From a virus: DNA of 46,411 bases. Within the stretch, counting starts at the first letter, position 1. Each line of letters begins with the position of its first letter. Location of the stretch: positions 1-46,411 of IMG/VR virus record IMGVR_UViG_3300008266_000097. One strand, 5' to 3'. Under the pieces are notes generated by a model. That model had not been told where the DNA came from and made no database searches. It was given only the letters and a program-made list of their open reading frames with translations. Shown here piece after piece: positions 15,671-25,987 of this stretch. The translations under genes and the position numbers were made by a program.

Positions 15671-16081
15671 TAAAAATGTTTTGGGTTCTTCATTTACCCA
15701 CTCTATTGGAACTTGCTTCGTAGCCCACTTAAAACCATTTTTATCTGCCCACATACCATATGTAGTTTTTGACCTTTTATTTAATTTTGCGTTTGGGTTC
15801 TGAAATACAATTCGTATATCCAAATCAGGCTTTTGGGCTTTTATTAGTAGATGTTTTTTTCTATCCTCTAAAGTAAACCTACCTTTTGTTTCTATGAAAA
15901 TACCATTCGGTAATCTGAAATCAGGTTTGTATGTATGATTTGTTGCGGGTTTAGTATAAGATATTTGGTGTTTTTCGTATTCACCATCAATACCTATTTG
16001 TTTTAATTCTTCCGAAACTTTATCCTCTAAACCCGAGCGATGCCCTTTGGTTCTTTGGATGTGACCCCAATTTTTTGGCAT
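15662..16081 (-). CDS. Endonuclease I (T7 gp3 type) Holliday junction resolvase
   Basis: A 139-residue protein that closely resembles T7 endonuclease I over its whole length. It has RSGLEDKV (15-22), ATNHTYKPDFRLPNGIFIET (46-65), DRKKHLLIKAQKPDLDIRIV (73-92) and WADKNGFKWATKQVPIEW (111-128). The catalytic set is present: Glu19, Asp54, Glu64 and Lys66 correspond to T7 Glu20, Asp55, Glu65 and Lys67. The enzyme cuts four-way and branched DNA and would debranch replicative DNA before packaging, the role that gp49 has in T4. A T7-type resolvase in a T4-like genome is a module exchange. The gene starts 2 nt downstream of the preceding stop. Confidence 0.93.
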   Translation of the reverse strand: MPKNWGHIQRTKGHRSGLEDKVSEELKQIGIDGEYEKHQISYTKPATNHTYKPDFRLPNGIFIETKGRFTLEDRKKHLLIKAQKPDLDIRIVFQNPNAKLNKRSKTTYGMWADKNGFKWATKQVPIEWVNEEPKTFLFG

Positions 16082-16083
16082 AA

Positions 16084-16968
16084 TTAATCTATATCAAATT
16101 TTACATTTATAAATAAGTCCGTAATTGTACTTTTCTTTAACGGAACTCCCAACTTTGCAACAGCCATCATTTCTTCATCATCATTATATAACCCAATGGT
16201 TGTTATGTAAGGTGAAAATGTAGAAGAGGTTGTAAATCCAGCTCTCGTTCCATATGAGCCGCTGATAATTGATGTTGGGTGGGTAGATACATTAAATTCA
16301 TCTTTTCCAATATGACAAAGTAAGCTAACTTCTTCTATTGCTTTTGTTGCTTTATAGTTTACAGTAAACCCTTTATCAGAACTATAATCCCAATTACCAT
16401 CACCTAAAAAGGTATGTTGATTATTAGAACCAGTATTTGTCATAACAATCAAACCCTGTCTATAAAAAACATAACCATATGTTGCAGATGATGAAACTAT
16501 AGTTCCCCATTCATCTTCTACTTTTACATCCGTATAATATCTATAATTTGTAGTTGAGCCTGAATAGTTTGTTATGTTTACGGATGATGGTTTTATTTCA
16601 AACCCGTATCTATAAACTGGAATGGACAAAACTGATGCGGTATCGTATAATTTTATCCTACTATCATCTGCAAAGTATAATTGATTAAGGCTTTTCCACA
16701 AACTTTTTTGATAAACACCACTTAACCCATCGTATGTAGAACTTTGTGTTAAATCGGTAGATGTAAATTCAAACGCACCACTAACAGCAGGTTTTATCGC
16801 TCTTAATGTGGATATTCCAAATGATGTATAATGGTTTGAATCCGTTACCTCATAGCTTTTATGGGTAATAAACTTACGTTCTTGTGAAAATAATTGGTCT
16901 ATTCTTTTAAACCCAATACTAATAGTTTCGGAATCACCACCCCTTAATACAATTTTTTTTTCTGCCAT
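16084..16968 (-). CDS. Structural protein, paralogue of the next gene (294 aa)
   Basis: A beta-rich, Ser/Thr/Tyr-rich virion-type protein. The C-terminal segment YITTIGLYNDDEEMMAVAKL then GVPLKKS matches the end of the neighbouring 357-residue protein (YITTTGLYNDSNELLAVAKL then SQPILKS). Both also share SIGFKRIDQLF/GSLFTFERI-like starts and a YGYVFYRQGLIV/YGRVYPQRGVIV strand. The pair therefore arose by duplication. They follow the tail genes directly and probably form part of the tail, neck or baseplate periphery. No T4 gene number can be given. Confidence 0.7.
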   Translation of the reverse strand: MAEKKIVLRGGDSETISIGFKRIDQLFSQERKFITHKSYEVTDSNHYTSFGISTLRAIKPAVSGAFEFTSTDLTQSSTYDGLSGVYQKSLWKSLNQLYFADDSRIKLYDTASVLSIPVYRYGFEIKPSSVNITNYSGSTTNYRYYTDVKVEDEWGTIVSSSATYGYVFYRQGLIVMTNTGSNNQHTFLGDGNWDYSSDKGFTVNYKATKAIEEVSLLCHIGKDEFNVSTHPTSIISGSYGTRAGFTTSSTFSPYITTIGLYNDDEEMMAVAKLGVPLKKSTITDLFINVKFDID

Positions 16969-16981
16969 TAATCATTACGAT

Positions 16982-18055
16982 TTAAAAATCTAATTTTACT
17001 TTTAAAAGAATCTCATTAGCAAATGATTTCAAAATGGGTTGCGATAGTTTTGCAACTGCTAATAATTCATTTGAGTCATTATATAATCCAGTTGTAGTAA
17101 TATATGATTTTGGGTCATTAACAAATGTTGGTTGAGATAATGTGTAACCGCCATTTGCCGAAGATGTTACATAAGATGGATTGTTACTAAAGTTAAACTT
17201 ACTGTTTCTAACTCTTAAAAAGTAATAAGTAGATTTAACTTCTTCTTCATTTCTGGCTTTAAATGCGTTATTGGTTGAATCAACTGCTGCTGACCTACTA
17301 ATAGCAGAAAATAACTTAAATGAGTTGTCCCCATTTGCATTTGATGCAGTTGCGGTAGTCATTGATGCGGATGCATCTAATGCGGTACCTGATAATACAA
17401 TTACACCTCTTTGTGGGTAAACACGCCCATAAGTTAAAGTAGTAGAAGGAACACTTACACCAGATGATAATGAACCTGAAACAACATTATAGTATTCTTG
17501 TTCAGCGGAATTTAATTGTGCTGTATCATCGGAATCATCTATTAATTTTATTTGCTTACCAGAACCACTCAATGTCAATTCCCAATTTCCTCTATCTAAT
17601 TTATCCTTTAATCTACTTCTTTTGAAATTGATAACATAAATTGAGTTTTCTTCACCCACACCTGTGAAATTGAATTTTGTGGTTGATGATGGTAAAAGTG
17701 TTTGTTGATATTGTGCATAAATTGCACGAGATGGTGAATCAGCAAATCCAATACCCGCAGCAGTAGAACCAATAGAACCACTACCCAAAGCATGCCCATA
17801 TGTTACTGAAAACTGAACTTCTCTTGTTGAATCCGTTCCCACTTTATCGTAAACATCGTAGTAATAATCACCCGATGAAGCGCTTTGTGCGGATGATGTA
17901 AAGAATGTAGCCAATGATGCAGCATTGCCACTAAATAAACCACGTGTTATTCTTTGTGAACTAGATGCGGTATCATCGGTTGTTATTCGTTCAAATGTAA
18001 AAAGCGAGCCTATTGGGGCCACCCCACTTCCCAATTGTATTGTTTTAGTTGCCAT
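16982..18055 (-). CDS. Structural protein, paralogue of the previous gene (357 aa)
   Basis: A longer member of the duplicated pair, rich in Ser, Ala and Thr, with short beta strands and the common C-terminal YITTTGLYNDSNELLAVAKL segment. The extra length lies in the first half (Ala/Ser-rich DDTASSSQRITRGLFSGNAA and the following loops). It probably occurs in several copies in the virion. It lies between the 200-residue structural protein and its paralogue, with short gaps, so one late transcript is likely. Exact virion position unknown. Confidence 0.7.
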   Translation of the reverse strand: MATKTIQLGSGVAPIGSLFTFERITTDDTASSSQRITRGLFSGNAASLATFFTSSAQSASSGDYYYDVYDKVGTDSTREVQFSVTYGHALGSGSIGSTAAGIGFADSPSRAIYAQYQQTLLPSSTTKFNFTGVGEENSIYVINFKRSRLKDKLDRGNWELTLSGSGKQIKLIDDSDDTAQLNSAEQEYYNVVSGSLSSGVSVPSTTLTYGRVYPQRGVIVLSGTALDASASMTTATASNANGDNSFKLFSAISRSAAVDSTNNAFKARNEEEVKSTYYFLRVRNSKFNFSNNPSYVTSSANGGYTLSQPTFVNDPKSYITTTGLYNDSNELLAVAKLSQPILKSFANEILLKVKLDF

Positions 18056-18081
18056 CTATTTTATTCCTATTTTTTTATGTA

Positions 18082-18684
18082 TTAAATACCTCTTACTGTT
18101 GTAGCTTGTGTTGTTGTGGAGGTTACATTAGGTGTAACTGTTACATTAATATCTACTCTACCACCAGTTGTGTTACCAACCACAATTATTTTTGTAGATT
18201 GGGTTGTTGCGGGAACTAACTGATTAACAGCCACAAATTCAAAAGTGTTAGCACTAATTACATTGATTGTTCCCAATCTATCATCCAAAAGAGTTACAGT
18301 ATATGGTTGTACATCACCACTAATTGTAAATGTAACAGAACCACCAGCAGCAGGTAACACACTTTGTTGCGGAACACTAATACTTGCAGGAGTAACAGAG
18401 AAAATTGGAACTGATGTTGAGTTTTTAGGTAAGGTTAATAATTTATACCTTAAAGCAAAATTTTCATCGGTAATAGCCTCTAAAACAGGCATATTTTCAA
18501 TTATTTCACCATAATAATCTGAACCTAATGAGTGTGCTGTGTTCCAAAGTGTGTAATCCACCTCATCATCACCCAAAGCAAATTGAGTAATTTCAAAGTT
18601 ACCACGGCCTGATGCTAAATACTCTCTGCCTTTTTTGGTTAAAATAGCATCAACTGTAACAGATGTATTATCTAAATATCCCAT
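18082..18684 (-). CDS. Tail-associated protein with Ig-like C-terminal half
   Basis: A 200-residue protein. The N-terminal 60 residues (AILTKKGREYLASGRGNFEI, then FALGDDEVDYTLWN) form a motif I recall as common in T4-like environmental phages next to tail genes. The second half is a Thr/Val-rich beta domain that reads like a bacterial Ig fold (ISVPQQSVLPAAGGSVTFTI, YTVTLLDDRLGTINVIS), suitable for weak surface binding. The final stretch is Thr-rich. Probably a virion surface or tail component. Confidence 0.65.
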   Translation of the reverse strand: MGYLDNTSVTVDAILTKKGREYLASGRGNFEITQFALGDDEVDYTLWNTAHSLGSDYYGEIIENMPVLEAITDENFALRYKLLTLPKNSTSVPIFSVTPASISVPQQSVLPAAGGSVTFTISGDVQPYTVTLLDDRLGTINVISANTFEFVAVNQLVPATTQSTKIIVVGNTTGGRVDINVTVTPNVTSTTTQATTVRGI

Positions 18685-18707
18685 ATAATTTCCTAATTTT
18701 GTTTCTT

Positions 18708-18715
18708 ATAAATAT
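18708..18715 (-). promoter_or_regulatory. Late-like promoter motif
   Basis: CTATATTTATAAG context, 23 nt before the ATG at 18684. Confidence 0.4.
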
Positions 18716-18734
18716 AGATTTTTAAAATTAAATT

Positions 18735-21700
18735 TTAAACCCGCAATCGTCCCGACGAAGCTGCCCCACTTCCAATTCGAGGAGATGTTGTTGGTGTTGA
18801 TACTATTGCATCTTGAACGGATACATTTTGAGGTGCAACTCCCAATACGAATGGGTCAGCTGTAAATGTTTCAACGCTTGGTAAACCATCAATTGATGTA
18901 ACACCACTATTACAACCATTAAATCTCAAATTTGCTAAACTTAGTGGTAATTCATCAGTTTGTGTTGCTACCGGTACTAATGATGATGAATAGAATTTAC
19001 CTAATGAAGCAGAGAGAGATGATGAATAAAAATAATTAACTATGCTGGCGTGGGGTGAGAGTCTTTGACCCATAATAGAACTCGTTGGATTGTATTGCCA
19101 TTGCGGGTTACTAACATTTGTGTATAAACCGGTACTTCCACTTAAAATTGGGTAGGTATATTTGTAAATTGAACTCTCATGATAATCTTTTGTATCCACT
19201 GTAGCCAAGTAATCATTTTTTGTGGCCGTTACACTTTCAGGTAACATAGATATCGTAGTTAAATAATCCACCCTACTATAAGACCATTTATCACCCCGTT
19301 TGTATTTGTTTCGTTCTAAAATGTGTGGTTCTAACAATACGCCACCAACATACTCACTTCTCGCAGGTATTAATTGTTTTACTTGTTGGAATATACTATG
19401 GTCGTACAATGATAACATATCCAATAAAAGTCCAATTGCAGTTCCACGCTTTTGAGCGGAGCCAGAAGGAGCTGTTAAATTAACATACTTTTGAAAATAT
19501 ACATTTGCTCTATATCTTAATTTAGAATAATCTTCATTAAATCTATCATCCGGGTCCCCAATTAAATCATCAACTTCAAAGTATCCTTCTGAATTGTATA
19601 TATCATTATTTACAACATCCGTTGGTGAGAAATACAATCCAACTAAATTTGAATCGGTTTGGGTATAATCATATTGAGATACTTCAGCGGTTTTTTCAAC
19701 ATCCAATGAACCACTTAAAACTGAAGATTCTATTCGTACTTTATTGTTATTTAGGTTTAACGCACCCACCGATGGAACTCTTATAAATTGAGTATCCACT
19801 TCACCAACCAAATCGGCTGATGTGTGGTTTGGTAATGATGCGGTTAATGGTGCTCCACCCAATGTGGTTTTGAAAAATTGGTTTGGGTGAGATGATGAAA
19901 TAGCTGTTGATATGGTATTAAACCCACTATCAGGAAATATTCTATAAACCAAATCGGTATATGATGATATACTATTTAAATCAGTTGTGTTATCATCCGA
20001 AAAATATGCTTCAGTATTCAATGCGTGCTCTTTGAATATTTCTTCAGAAAGGGATGATGAATAATATCTAATCTCTTGAATTGATGCAGTTGATGAATAG
20101 TTACCAACACCATCACCAACAATAAATTGAGTTGAACTACCAAGTATACTATTTGGTGCGGAACTTTGAGCGGATAATGAAGCTAGGACATTTCCAAAAT
20201 CATCTTTGAATGCTGCTCTAATTGTGGTTGAACTACCAGATATGATACCAAACGCACCATCTCTTGCTACTAAGTAGCTCATATAAGATGAACTCATAAC
20301 TGTTGTAGAACCTGTCTTTGCCAATATCCTAGCTTGTCCGCCTGAATAATTCCATTCAAAGTTTAAATCAGTTCCACCCCCCGTTAATCTACCAATAGTA
20401 AAATCGCCCAATGGCATTTTACCAATTACCTCAATGGTGTTTGGCCTACTACCATTAATAGTTCCAAGCGGGTTTCTTATTGGTTTAGAATCCGCTGTTT
20501 CTACTTTATAGATAAATCTTTCATCTTCGTATTTGTTTGGCGAATCAACGATTGTAGGCCCGCCGTACTCTCTTATTTTTAAAAATGTTTCAGGTATACC
20601 ATAACAAGCCAAAAGGGCTTTGATTGAACGAGGCGTACCTTTTGATTTATAGATATATGGTAAGTTGTTCAATACCCTGCGCCAAACTTCAGCTCGTATT
20701 TTTTCTTTTGATTTAGTTTCTAATCCACCCGTTGTTACTGACCTGTTTCCCGATGAATCAGTTCCTAAAACATACTCCCAAAGGTTTGATTCACCCCAAC
20801 CATTGGATAAATTCCACCCCATTGATTTTGCTACATCGTACAACAAATCATCCGACATACCATCTTCAGGATGCTCTTCTCTTTTATTTACATCTGTCAA
20901 CCCTTTTGTATAAGTCCACAAAATATCAAAATGATGTCCTATCATATTAATGAATAATATGTAATCTTCATTAAGTGGGTCTTCTCTTAAAGCAAATGGG
21001 ATTAGATTAATTAAAGCTGATTGGTTTTGTGCATCATAAAGTGATGCCGAACTATAAACACCTTCATACCAACTTTCGGCTTGAGAGCTTGTTGTTGCAT
21101 AAAATACTGTTGGATATGATGATATTTTTGGATATGGTACAATTGGATTATCAGTTGTTGAGTAATGTGTATATAAAGAACCTGTTACTTTGTTATACAT
21201 CCATTGTTCAAAACCATCAAACCCACCAATTAAGGTATCTCTTCGTGTGATTGATTGTGATATGTTTGTAAGAGCGTGTGAACCTGAAACCTGTTGTAGG
21301 GTTGCTATTCTACTATTATACCCCTCAATTGTTTGTAATTTACTAAAGAAATTATCAACTCTTTCAGTTGCGGATGAATAGTGAACAAAGTTACTAAAAT
21401 CGGAATAATCAATGTTTAATTTTATATTTCCAAACGAACCGCTGAAATATTTATCTATAATTTGTTGAGAGGTGGATAGGTTTGCATCCAGCAAATCGTT
21501 CCATGCTTTAAAATCAGTACCATCTGATTTACCATACTTATCCAACTCAATATTAAAATTCGGCTCTAAAAGTTGTTTTGATGTAATCTCATCTAACTGA
21601 TTATACGCTACTATTTTTTCTATATACGATTTTTGCAATCTACCATCAATTGATAAACTTTGCCCAACAGTTACACCACCGTCTAAAGGTGATACTAATT

Positions 21701-22718
21701 TTATGTATAAATCAGTAATATCTACCAATGAACCATTAAGTTGATTTTGTAATCTAACATTTGTAAATTTTGCATTGATGTTGACGGGTGCGAAAATAAT
21801 ATCGTTTTGCGCTGATATATATACACCCGTTCTAGTGTCGGTTGGCGGAACACCCTCCTGACCATTCCATAAATAAAATGGTGCTCCTAAAAGATATGAT
21901 GAAAATGCTGATGTATAACCAACTGTAAAATCGGTTTCAGTATATTTTTCTTGAACCCATTGCGGTTGGTTATTTTCATTCAGTTCTAATTTAAAAAAAG
22001 CAAATCTTCCCGTTTGATTATTATTCAAAAATTCTTTGAATAAAGTACCTCTATTTGATTCGGGAAAAAGTGTTGGTTTCCATAGTGTTGCACCGGATTG
22101 TGCATTTCTTTCATTTGGATTATTAAAATTGCCTGTTGGTAATGAAATTGGTGTAATTCCCTCACCAACAAAATTTATATAAGATATATCGGAAATAGTA
22201 TCATTCCCAAAATTTAATAAAAACTCAGGCTTATTATCTACAAATAAAGAACTGGTGTTAAAATTAAACTCTTGAATACTTTTAATTAATTGTAAATTAG
22301 AATTATTTGGATTCTTAATTCGTACTTCCGTTCTATCTGAAGATATTTCCGATATTGTTAAATCGTACCTCGTAGGTGATTCAATTTCAGTAGAGCCTGC
22401 AAAATTATATATAGGATTATATACCATTGTATATATCCCACTATCATAACCAAGTTGTCTTAAATCACTTTCAGGAGAAAATCCAAATTTTGTTTTTTGG
22501 TTTTGAATGAAAATTCTTTTATACGATGATTTTACTAAATTATTTTCAGAATCGTATATGTGTAATTCTAATAACGCAGGTATAGATTTTATGGATACAT
22601 CAGAATTTGATAGAGAGCCTGATTGAAATGTGTATCTATCTAATTCGGTAAAGGTTTCCCCATACACAGGCTCTGTGCTTAATACATCGGTTATATTTGT
22701 AAATCTATCTAATGACAT
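18735..22718 (-). CDS. Large baseplate/tail protein (1327 aa)
   Basis: The largest gene of the window. The start (PALLELHIYDSENNLVKSSY ... FGFSPESDLRQLGYDSGIYT) resembles tail proteins that dock on a baseplate. Near the middle is a segment I recognise from tail proteins of the P2 gpI type, the clearest clue: WRRVLNNLPYIYKSKGTPRS and IKALLACYGIPETFLKIREY. Ser/Thr-rich strands between about residues 780 and 900 (GDFTIGRLTGGGTDLNFEWN, ASIQEIRYYSSSLSEEIFKE) look like a LamG/concanavalin-like binding domain. I infer a baseplate-rim or fibre-connector role. It lies downstream of gp6-like and DNRLRE-like genes in a continuous run. Confidence 0.7.
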   Translation of the reverse strand: MSLDRFTNITDVLSTEPVYGETFTELDRYTFQSGSLSNSDVSIKSIPALLELHIYDSENNLVKSSYKRIFIQNQKTKFGFSPESDLRQLGYDSGIYTMVYNPIYNFAGSTEIESPTRYDLTISEISSDRTEVRIKNPNNSNLQLIKSIQEFNFNTSSLFVDNKPEFLLNFGNDTISDISYINFVGEGITPISLPTGNFNNPNERNAQSGATLWKPTLFPESNRGTLFKEFLNNNQTGRFAFFKLELNENNQPQWVQEKYTETDFTVGYTSAFSSYLLGAPFYLWNGQEGVPPTDTRTGVYISAQNDIIFAPVNINAKFTNVRLQNQLNGSLVDITDLYIKLVSPLDGGVTVGQSLSIDGRLQKSYIEKIVAYNQLDEITSKQLLEPNFNIELDKYGKSDGTDFKAWNDLLDANLSTSQQIIDKYFSGSFGNIKLNIDYSDFSNFVHYSSATERVDNFFSKLQTIEGYNSRIATLQQVSGSHALTNISQSITRRDTLIGGFDGFEQWMYNKVTGSLYTHYSTTDNPIVPYPKISSYPTVFYATTSSQAESWYEGVYSSASLYDAQNQSALINLIPFALREDPLNEDYILFINMIGHHFDILWTYTKGLTDVNKREEHPEDGMSDDLLYDVAKSMGWNLSNGWGESNLWEYVLGTDSSGNRSVTTGGLETKSKEKIRAEVWRRVLNNLPYIYKSKGTPRSIKALLACYGIPETFLKIREYGGPTIVDSPNKYEDERFIYKVETADSKPIRNPLGTINGSRPNTIEVIGKMPLGDFTIGRLTGGGTDLNFEWNYSGGQARILAKTGSTTVMSSSYMSYLVARDGAFGIISGSSTTIRAAFKDDFGNVLASLSAQSSAPNSILGSSTQFIVGDGVGNYSSTASIQEIRYYSSSLSEEIFKEHALNTEAYFSDDNTTDLNSISSYTDLVYRIFPDSGFNTISTAISSSHPNQFFKTTLGGAPLTASLPNHTSADLVGEVDTQFIRVPSVGALNLNNNKVRIESSVLSGSLDVEKTAEVSQYDYTQTDSNLVGLYFSPTDVVNNDIYNSEGYFEVDDLIGDPDDRFNEDYSKLRYRANVYFQKYVNLTAPSGSAQKRGTAIGLLLDMLSLYDHSIFQQVKQLIPARSEYVGGVLLEPHILERNKYKRGDKWSYSRVDYLTTISMLPESVTATKNDYLATVDTKDYHESSIYKYTYPILSGSTGLYTNVSNPQWQYNPTSSIMGQRLSPHASIVNYFYSSSLSASLGKFYSSSLVPVATQTDELPLSLANLRFNGCNSGVTSIDGLPSVETFTADPFVLGVAPQNVSVQDAIVSTPTTSPRIGSGAASSGRLRV

Positions 22719-22724
22719 ACTATT

Positions 22725-22943
22725 TTATATTACGGACCTATTAGCACTGTTTCTGTAACCGATTATGGTTGGTGCTTCAATTTCTAACTCGATTATTTCG
22801 GTGCTCTGATTTAAATAAAAAGATTGCGATGTAAATAATTTTACATTTTTTTCCAACGCAATTACACCATAAGTATCAGTTGAATTAACAATCTCATACG
22901 ATAGTATTCTTCCCTGTCTATTTCTTTTTATTTCTCTTTCCAT
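22725..22943 (-). CDS. Small tail-module protein (72 aa)
   Basis: A short charged protein starting MEREIKRNRQGRILSYEIVN. It is mostly beta in character and ends IEAPTIIGYRNSANRSVI. It overlaps the preceding gene by 1 nt (22943) and lies 6 nt before the large baseplate gene, so translation is probably coupled. No family recognised; the context suggests a minor baseplate or connector subunit. Confidence 0.6.
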   Translation of the reverse strand: MEREIKRNRQGRILSYEIVNSTDTYGVIALEKNVKLFTSQSFYLNQSTEIIELEIEAPTIIGYRNSANRSVI

Positions 22944-24037
22944 TATCTAATCACCTTAAAGTAATATTCATTATCGTAATATTTTTCAAGCCCATCAGAA
23001 TCAACTCTGAATACAAATCTATAATACCTTTCAGGTTGTAGTGTATTAAACCACATATCAAAATAGTTCCCATTTGAATCACATTCTATCTTTGTATAAG
23101 TAGTGTTAAATGGTATAATTTCTAAATTAGTTTCAACATCTCTAACCGACCAATATGATGATGTAGGTAAGTATTTTATGGTTGATAACGCCCCACTATT
23201 ACTAAATGTTCTTTGTGGATATCGTTCCCTACCATACACTCTAACTCTATCTTTTGAATTTTGTTTGTATTCCGATTTAAGATTTTTGGTGTATATTGTA
23301 ATATTTTCGGCCGTTAGAGCTGATAACGAACCTGTCTGAAATTGCGAATCATCCCATCTAACTTCAAAAGTTGGTACATAAATCGTATGAGTTTCTGTTG
23401 AAAAGTATTTTGAAACTCCAAATTTAACCGAAGATGTTTCATCGGTATTAGACCTTTTAATGATAAATCCGTTATTTGTTCTATTACCACTAAAGATATC
23501 ATTTACATATTGAGTTACTTCAATGTTTATATCAGAAACATTTCTACTGAAAGATTGTGAATATGCTAAACCATTAACAGATGATGTAAACCAAGTTCCA
23601 CCACCCGAATTAACTGCCCAATATGAGCCTGAGTTTATAGGTGATGCTACACTCCAACTTACATTTGTACTTCTATAAACCCAATTTGAATCATTTTCAT
23701 TATGGGGTGTATCGGGCAAAGAACCCAATCCTTCATCCCAACTTTGCGATATTGGATAAACATAAAGGTTGTATTCGGATGGAATTTCTCTTTCATCCGA
23801 TGAAATAAGATTTAAATAGTATTTTACACTTCCTGATATTACTCCACTTGCAACCGATTGAGATATAGCAGATAAATCAAACTGAATTAATATTCTACTA
23901 TTACCAATCAATGTGGTATCATCAGTATCAAAAAACTTACCTACCTCCAATACTTCATCTTTTCCAACATTTTGAAATTTTCTTGTTGAATCTTCATATA
24001 TGGTAGTATCTTTTTGAGGATATATTCTATAAATCAT
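22943..24037 (-). CDS. DNRLRE/CBM96-like tail protein
   Basis: A 364-residue protein. Residues 1-200 have the pattern of the DNRLRE (CBM96-like) carbohydrate-binding domain: YPQKDTTIYEDSTRKFQNVG, ILIQFDLSAIS and IEVTQYVNDIFSG, with the expected beta strands between. The C-terminal part (LKSEYKQNSKDRVRVYGRER ... PERYYRFVFRVDSDGLEKYY) is another beta domain. Proteins of this type in tails usually contact host surface glycans or form a rigid spacer. It follows the gp6-like gene by 9 nt with AGGAGAAATAA before the ATG. The domain call is from pattern memory and moderately sure. Confidence 0.6.
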   Translation of the reverse strand: MIYRIYPQKDTTIYEDSTRKFQNVGKDEVLEVGKFFDTDDTTLIGNSRILIQFDLSAISQSVASGVISGSVKYYLNLISSDEREIPSEYNLYVYPISQSWDEGLGSLPDTPHNENDSNWVYRSTNVSWSVASPINSGSYWAVNSGGGTWFTSSVNGLAYSQSFSRNVSDINIEVTQYVNDIFSGNRTNNGFIIKRSNTDETSSVKFGVSKYFSTETHTIYVPTFEVRWDDSQFQTGSLSALTAENITIYTKNLKSEYKQNSKDRVRVYGRERYPQRTFSNSGALSTIKYLPTSSYWSVRDVETNLEIIPFNTTYTKIECDSNGNYFDMWFNTLQPERYYRFVFRVDSDGLEKYYDNEYYFKVIR

Positions 24038-24046
24038 TTATTTCTC

Positions 24047-25978
24047 CTAAAATAATGGAACAACCCTGCCTCTAATATCTAAATCAGGAAACTTAACCTC
24101 AAAAATAGATGGGTCTTTTGCTGGGTATATGATACCATTTCGTGTTGCTTTTTTTATATCATAAACATTTGATGAGTATATACCATTATACTTATTAACT
24201 ATTTGTAATCCACCCTTACCATTTAAATCAGGTCTAACAACAGTCTGAACGCCATTTATTCTATCTAATAAAACATATATATCCGATAATAGTATTGGTC
24301 TATTTATTTGGCTGTTTTGTTTACTAAAATATGCTTTTAATTCATTTATACATTTTAATAAAACTTCGTTTGAATTATAGTTTGGTAATACAACTATTTC
24401 AAAATCAATACCAATGTTTATAATATAAGCATCTTTAATGTTCACCGCGTCGGTCAACATTCTATAATATGAAATGTAATTTTTAAGATTTTGTTTGGTT
24501 GCTGGATTTAATTGTGATATATTTCCATTACCGTCATACCCAAGAACATATAAATTTATTGCGAGTGGATTTGGAACTTGGAGAGTTCCAACCGATACAA
24601 CACCACTTACCATTCTATTAAAAGATTTTACTTGATAATCAGGCGCCACATATGCTTTTGCTACTGCACCAAATTGTGGTGGCATTGCGTACGCCCTTAC
24701 AACATAATCTTCAGCAGTAACAGTTCGGTTTTGTGCTGCAAAAAATGCCATAGCACTATTTCTGATATCATCAACCTCTTCGTTTGATTTACCACCCGAT
24801 GCAGCCTCTTCATTCGTAACTGCAACAGAATTTCTGACTGTATTTAATTGTTGGGTATTAGATGGGGTTGTTTGATTTTCAAATTCTATATTTGTAATTT
24901 GAGTTAAGTCTTTAGATATTACATTGTCAATCACACCCTGCCCAACTCTATAGGTTACAGTTAAGGTTGTATTTGCAGGCGCTACTCCATATGTTTTTGT
25001 ATATAAGAAATTTGAAGGGTCTATTGTTTGTGATAAATCACCCGTTGCTTTGTATAAATTAGAACCAACATTGTCTGGGTTGGGTAGTATCTCTTCATCA
25101 GCATTTGATGATACACCTGCGCCAAATTGAATTGTTATAGAACCATCTTCATCAGTTCGTGTAATATATCTTTTAGGAACTTTTTTTAATCTTAAAAGGT
25201 ATGGTGTTTCCGAACCATATTGATTTAAGTTAAGTGTATAATCAGATGTATTTTGGATTTGCTCAAAAACAGTATCTTGTGCTAAATAATCTACCTTTGT
25301 CCAAACATCTCCATCGGAATCAACTATTTTTACAACATCAATAATACCAACATCCTCAATCTTAATCTTATTGTATGGTGTTGGTGAACCAAATATAAAT
25401 TCAGATGTTTTATCTTCACCACTAACCACAGGAACGCTCTTTTTGAAAAGATAATAAACAGGTTCATCGGTATTTTCGTTTATTTGATATACTGATATTT
25501 CGGTGGGGTCAAAAGATGATGAATATGCAAAATCAACTTTCCTCGTTGTAGAAAATACTACATTTGGGTTTTGTGTTGATGATACCTGCATACCCTCTTT
25601 GATTTTTAAAGTATAATCCAAATCAGGTCTAACATTATTGCCGGAGCCAATAGCAGGAACTAATTGATATACTATTAAATTAGTTGTAGCGGGTGAGTAT
25701 AGTTTTGGTTTATATCCAAGCGATTGTGCTAACTGAAATAAGTTTGAATTTTCTTTTACTTGAGTAATAATTGATTCTCTTAACTGAGTATCCGTATAAT
25801 AAGATAGAACATCCCCAACATACGATGCCATTTCTATAAACATCATTCCAGGAGATGATTCGTTAAAATCATTATAGGTATTTGGGTAATATTGTTTAGC
25901 AAAATCTATAAGATTTTTTCTGAATCCAGAAAAATCTCTGCCAATTAAACTAACTTCTTTTTTTTCATCATTTAACAT
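24047..25978 (-). CDS. Baseplate wedge protein, gp6-like
   Basis: A 643-residue protein, close to the 660 residues of T4 gp6, with sequence typical of the gp6/baseplate J family: YPNTYNDFNESSPGMMFIEM and ASYVGDVLSYYTDTQLRES near the N-terminus, then VAVTNEEAASGGKSNEEVDD and FFAAQNRTVTAEDYVVRAY in the centre, and a C-terminal region including AYIINIGIDFEIVVLPNYNS. gp6-like dimers link neighbouring wedges into the baseplate ring and change shape on contraction. It sits next to the gp25-like gene (9 nt gap), the usual order in contractile tails. AGGAGTAGTAA precedes the ATG. Confidence 0.87.
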   Translation of the reverse strand: MLNDEKKEVSLIGRDFSGFRKNLIDFAKQYYPNTYNDFNESSPGMMFIEMASYVGDVLSYYTDTQLRESIITQVKENSNLFQLAQSLGYKPKLYSPATTNLIVYQLVPAIGSGNNVRPDLDYTLKIKEGMQVSSTQNPNVVFSTTRKVDFAYSSSFDPTEISVYQINENTDEPVYYLFKKSVPVVSGEDKTSEFIFGSPTPYNKIKIEDVGIIDVVKIVDSDGDVWTKVDYLAQDTVFEQIQNTSDYTLNLNQYGSETPYLLRLKKVPKRYITRTDEDGSITIQFGAGVSSNADEEILPNPDNVGSNLYKATGDLSQTIDPSNFLYTKTYGVAPANTTLTVTYRVGQGVIDNVISKDLTQITNIEFENQTTPSNTQQLNTVRNSVAVTNEEAASGGKSNEEVDDIRNSAMAFFAAQNRTVTAEDYVVRAYAMPPQFGAVAKAYVAPDYQVKSFNRMVSGVVSVGTLQVPNPLAINLYVLGYDGNGNISQLNPATKQNLKNYISYYRMLTDAVNIKDAYIINIGIDFEIVVLPNYNSNEVLLKCINELKAYFSKQNSQINRPILLSDIYVLLDRINGVQTVVRPDLNGKGGLQIVNKYNGIYSSNVYDIKKATRNGIIYPAKDPSIFEVKFPDLDIRGRVVPLF

Positions 25979-25987
25979 TTACTACTC

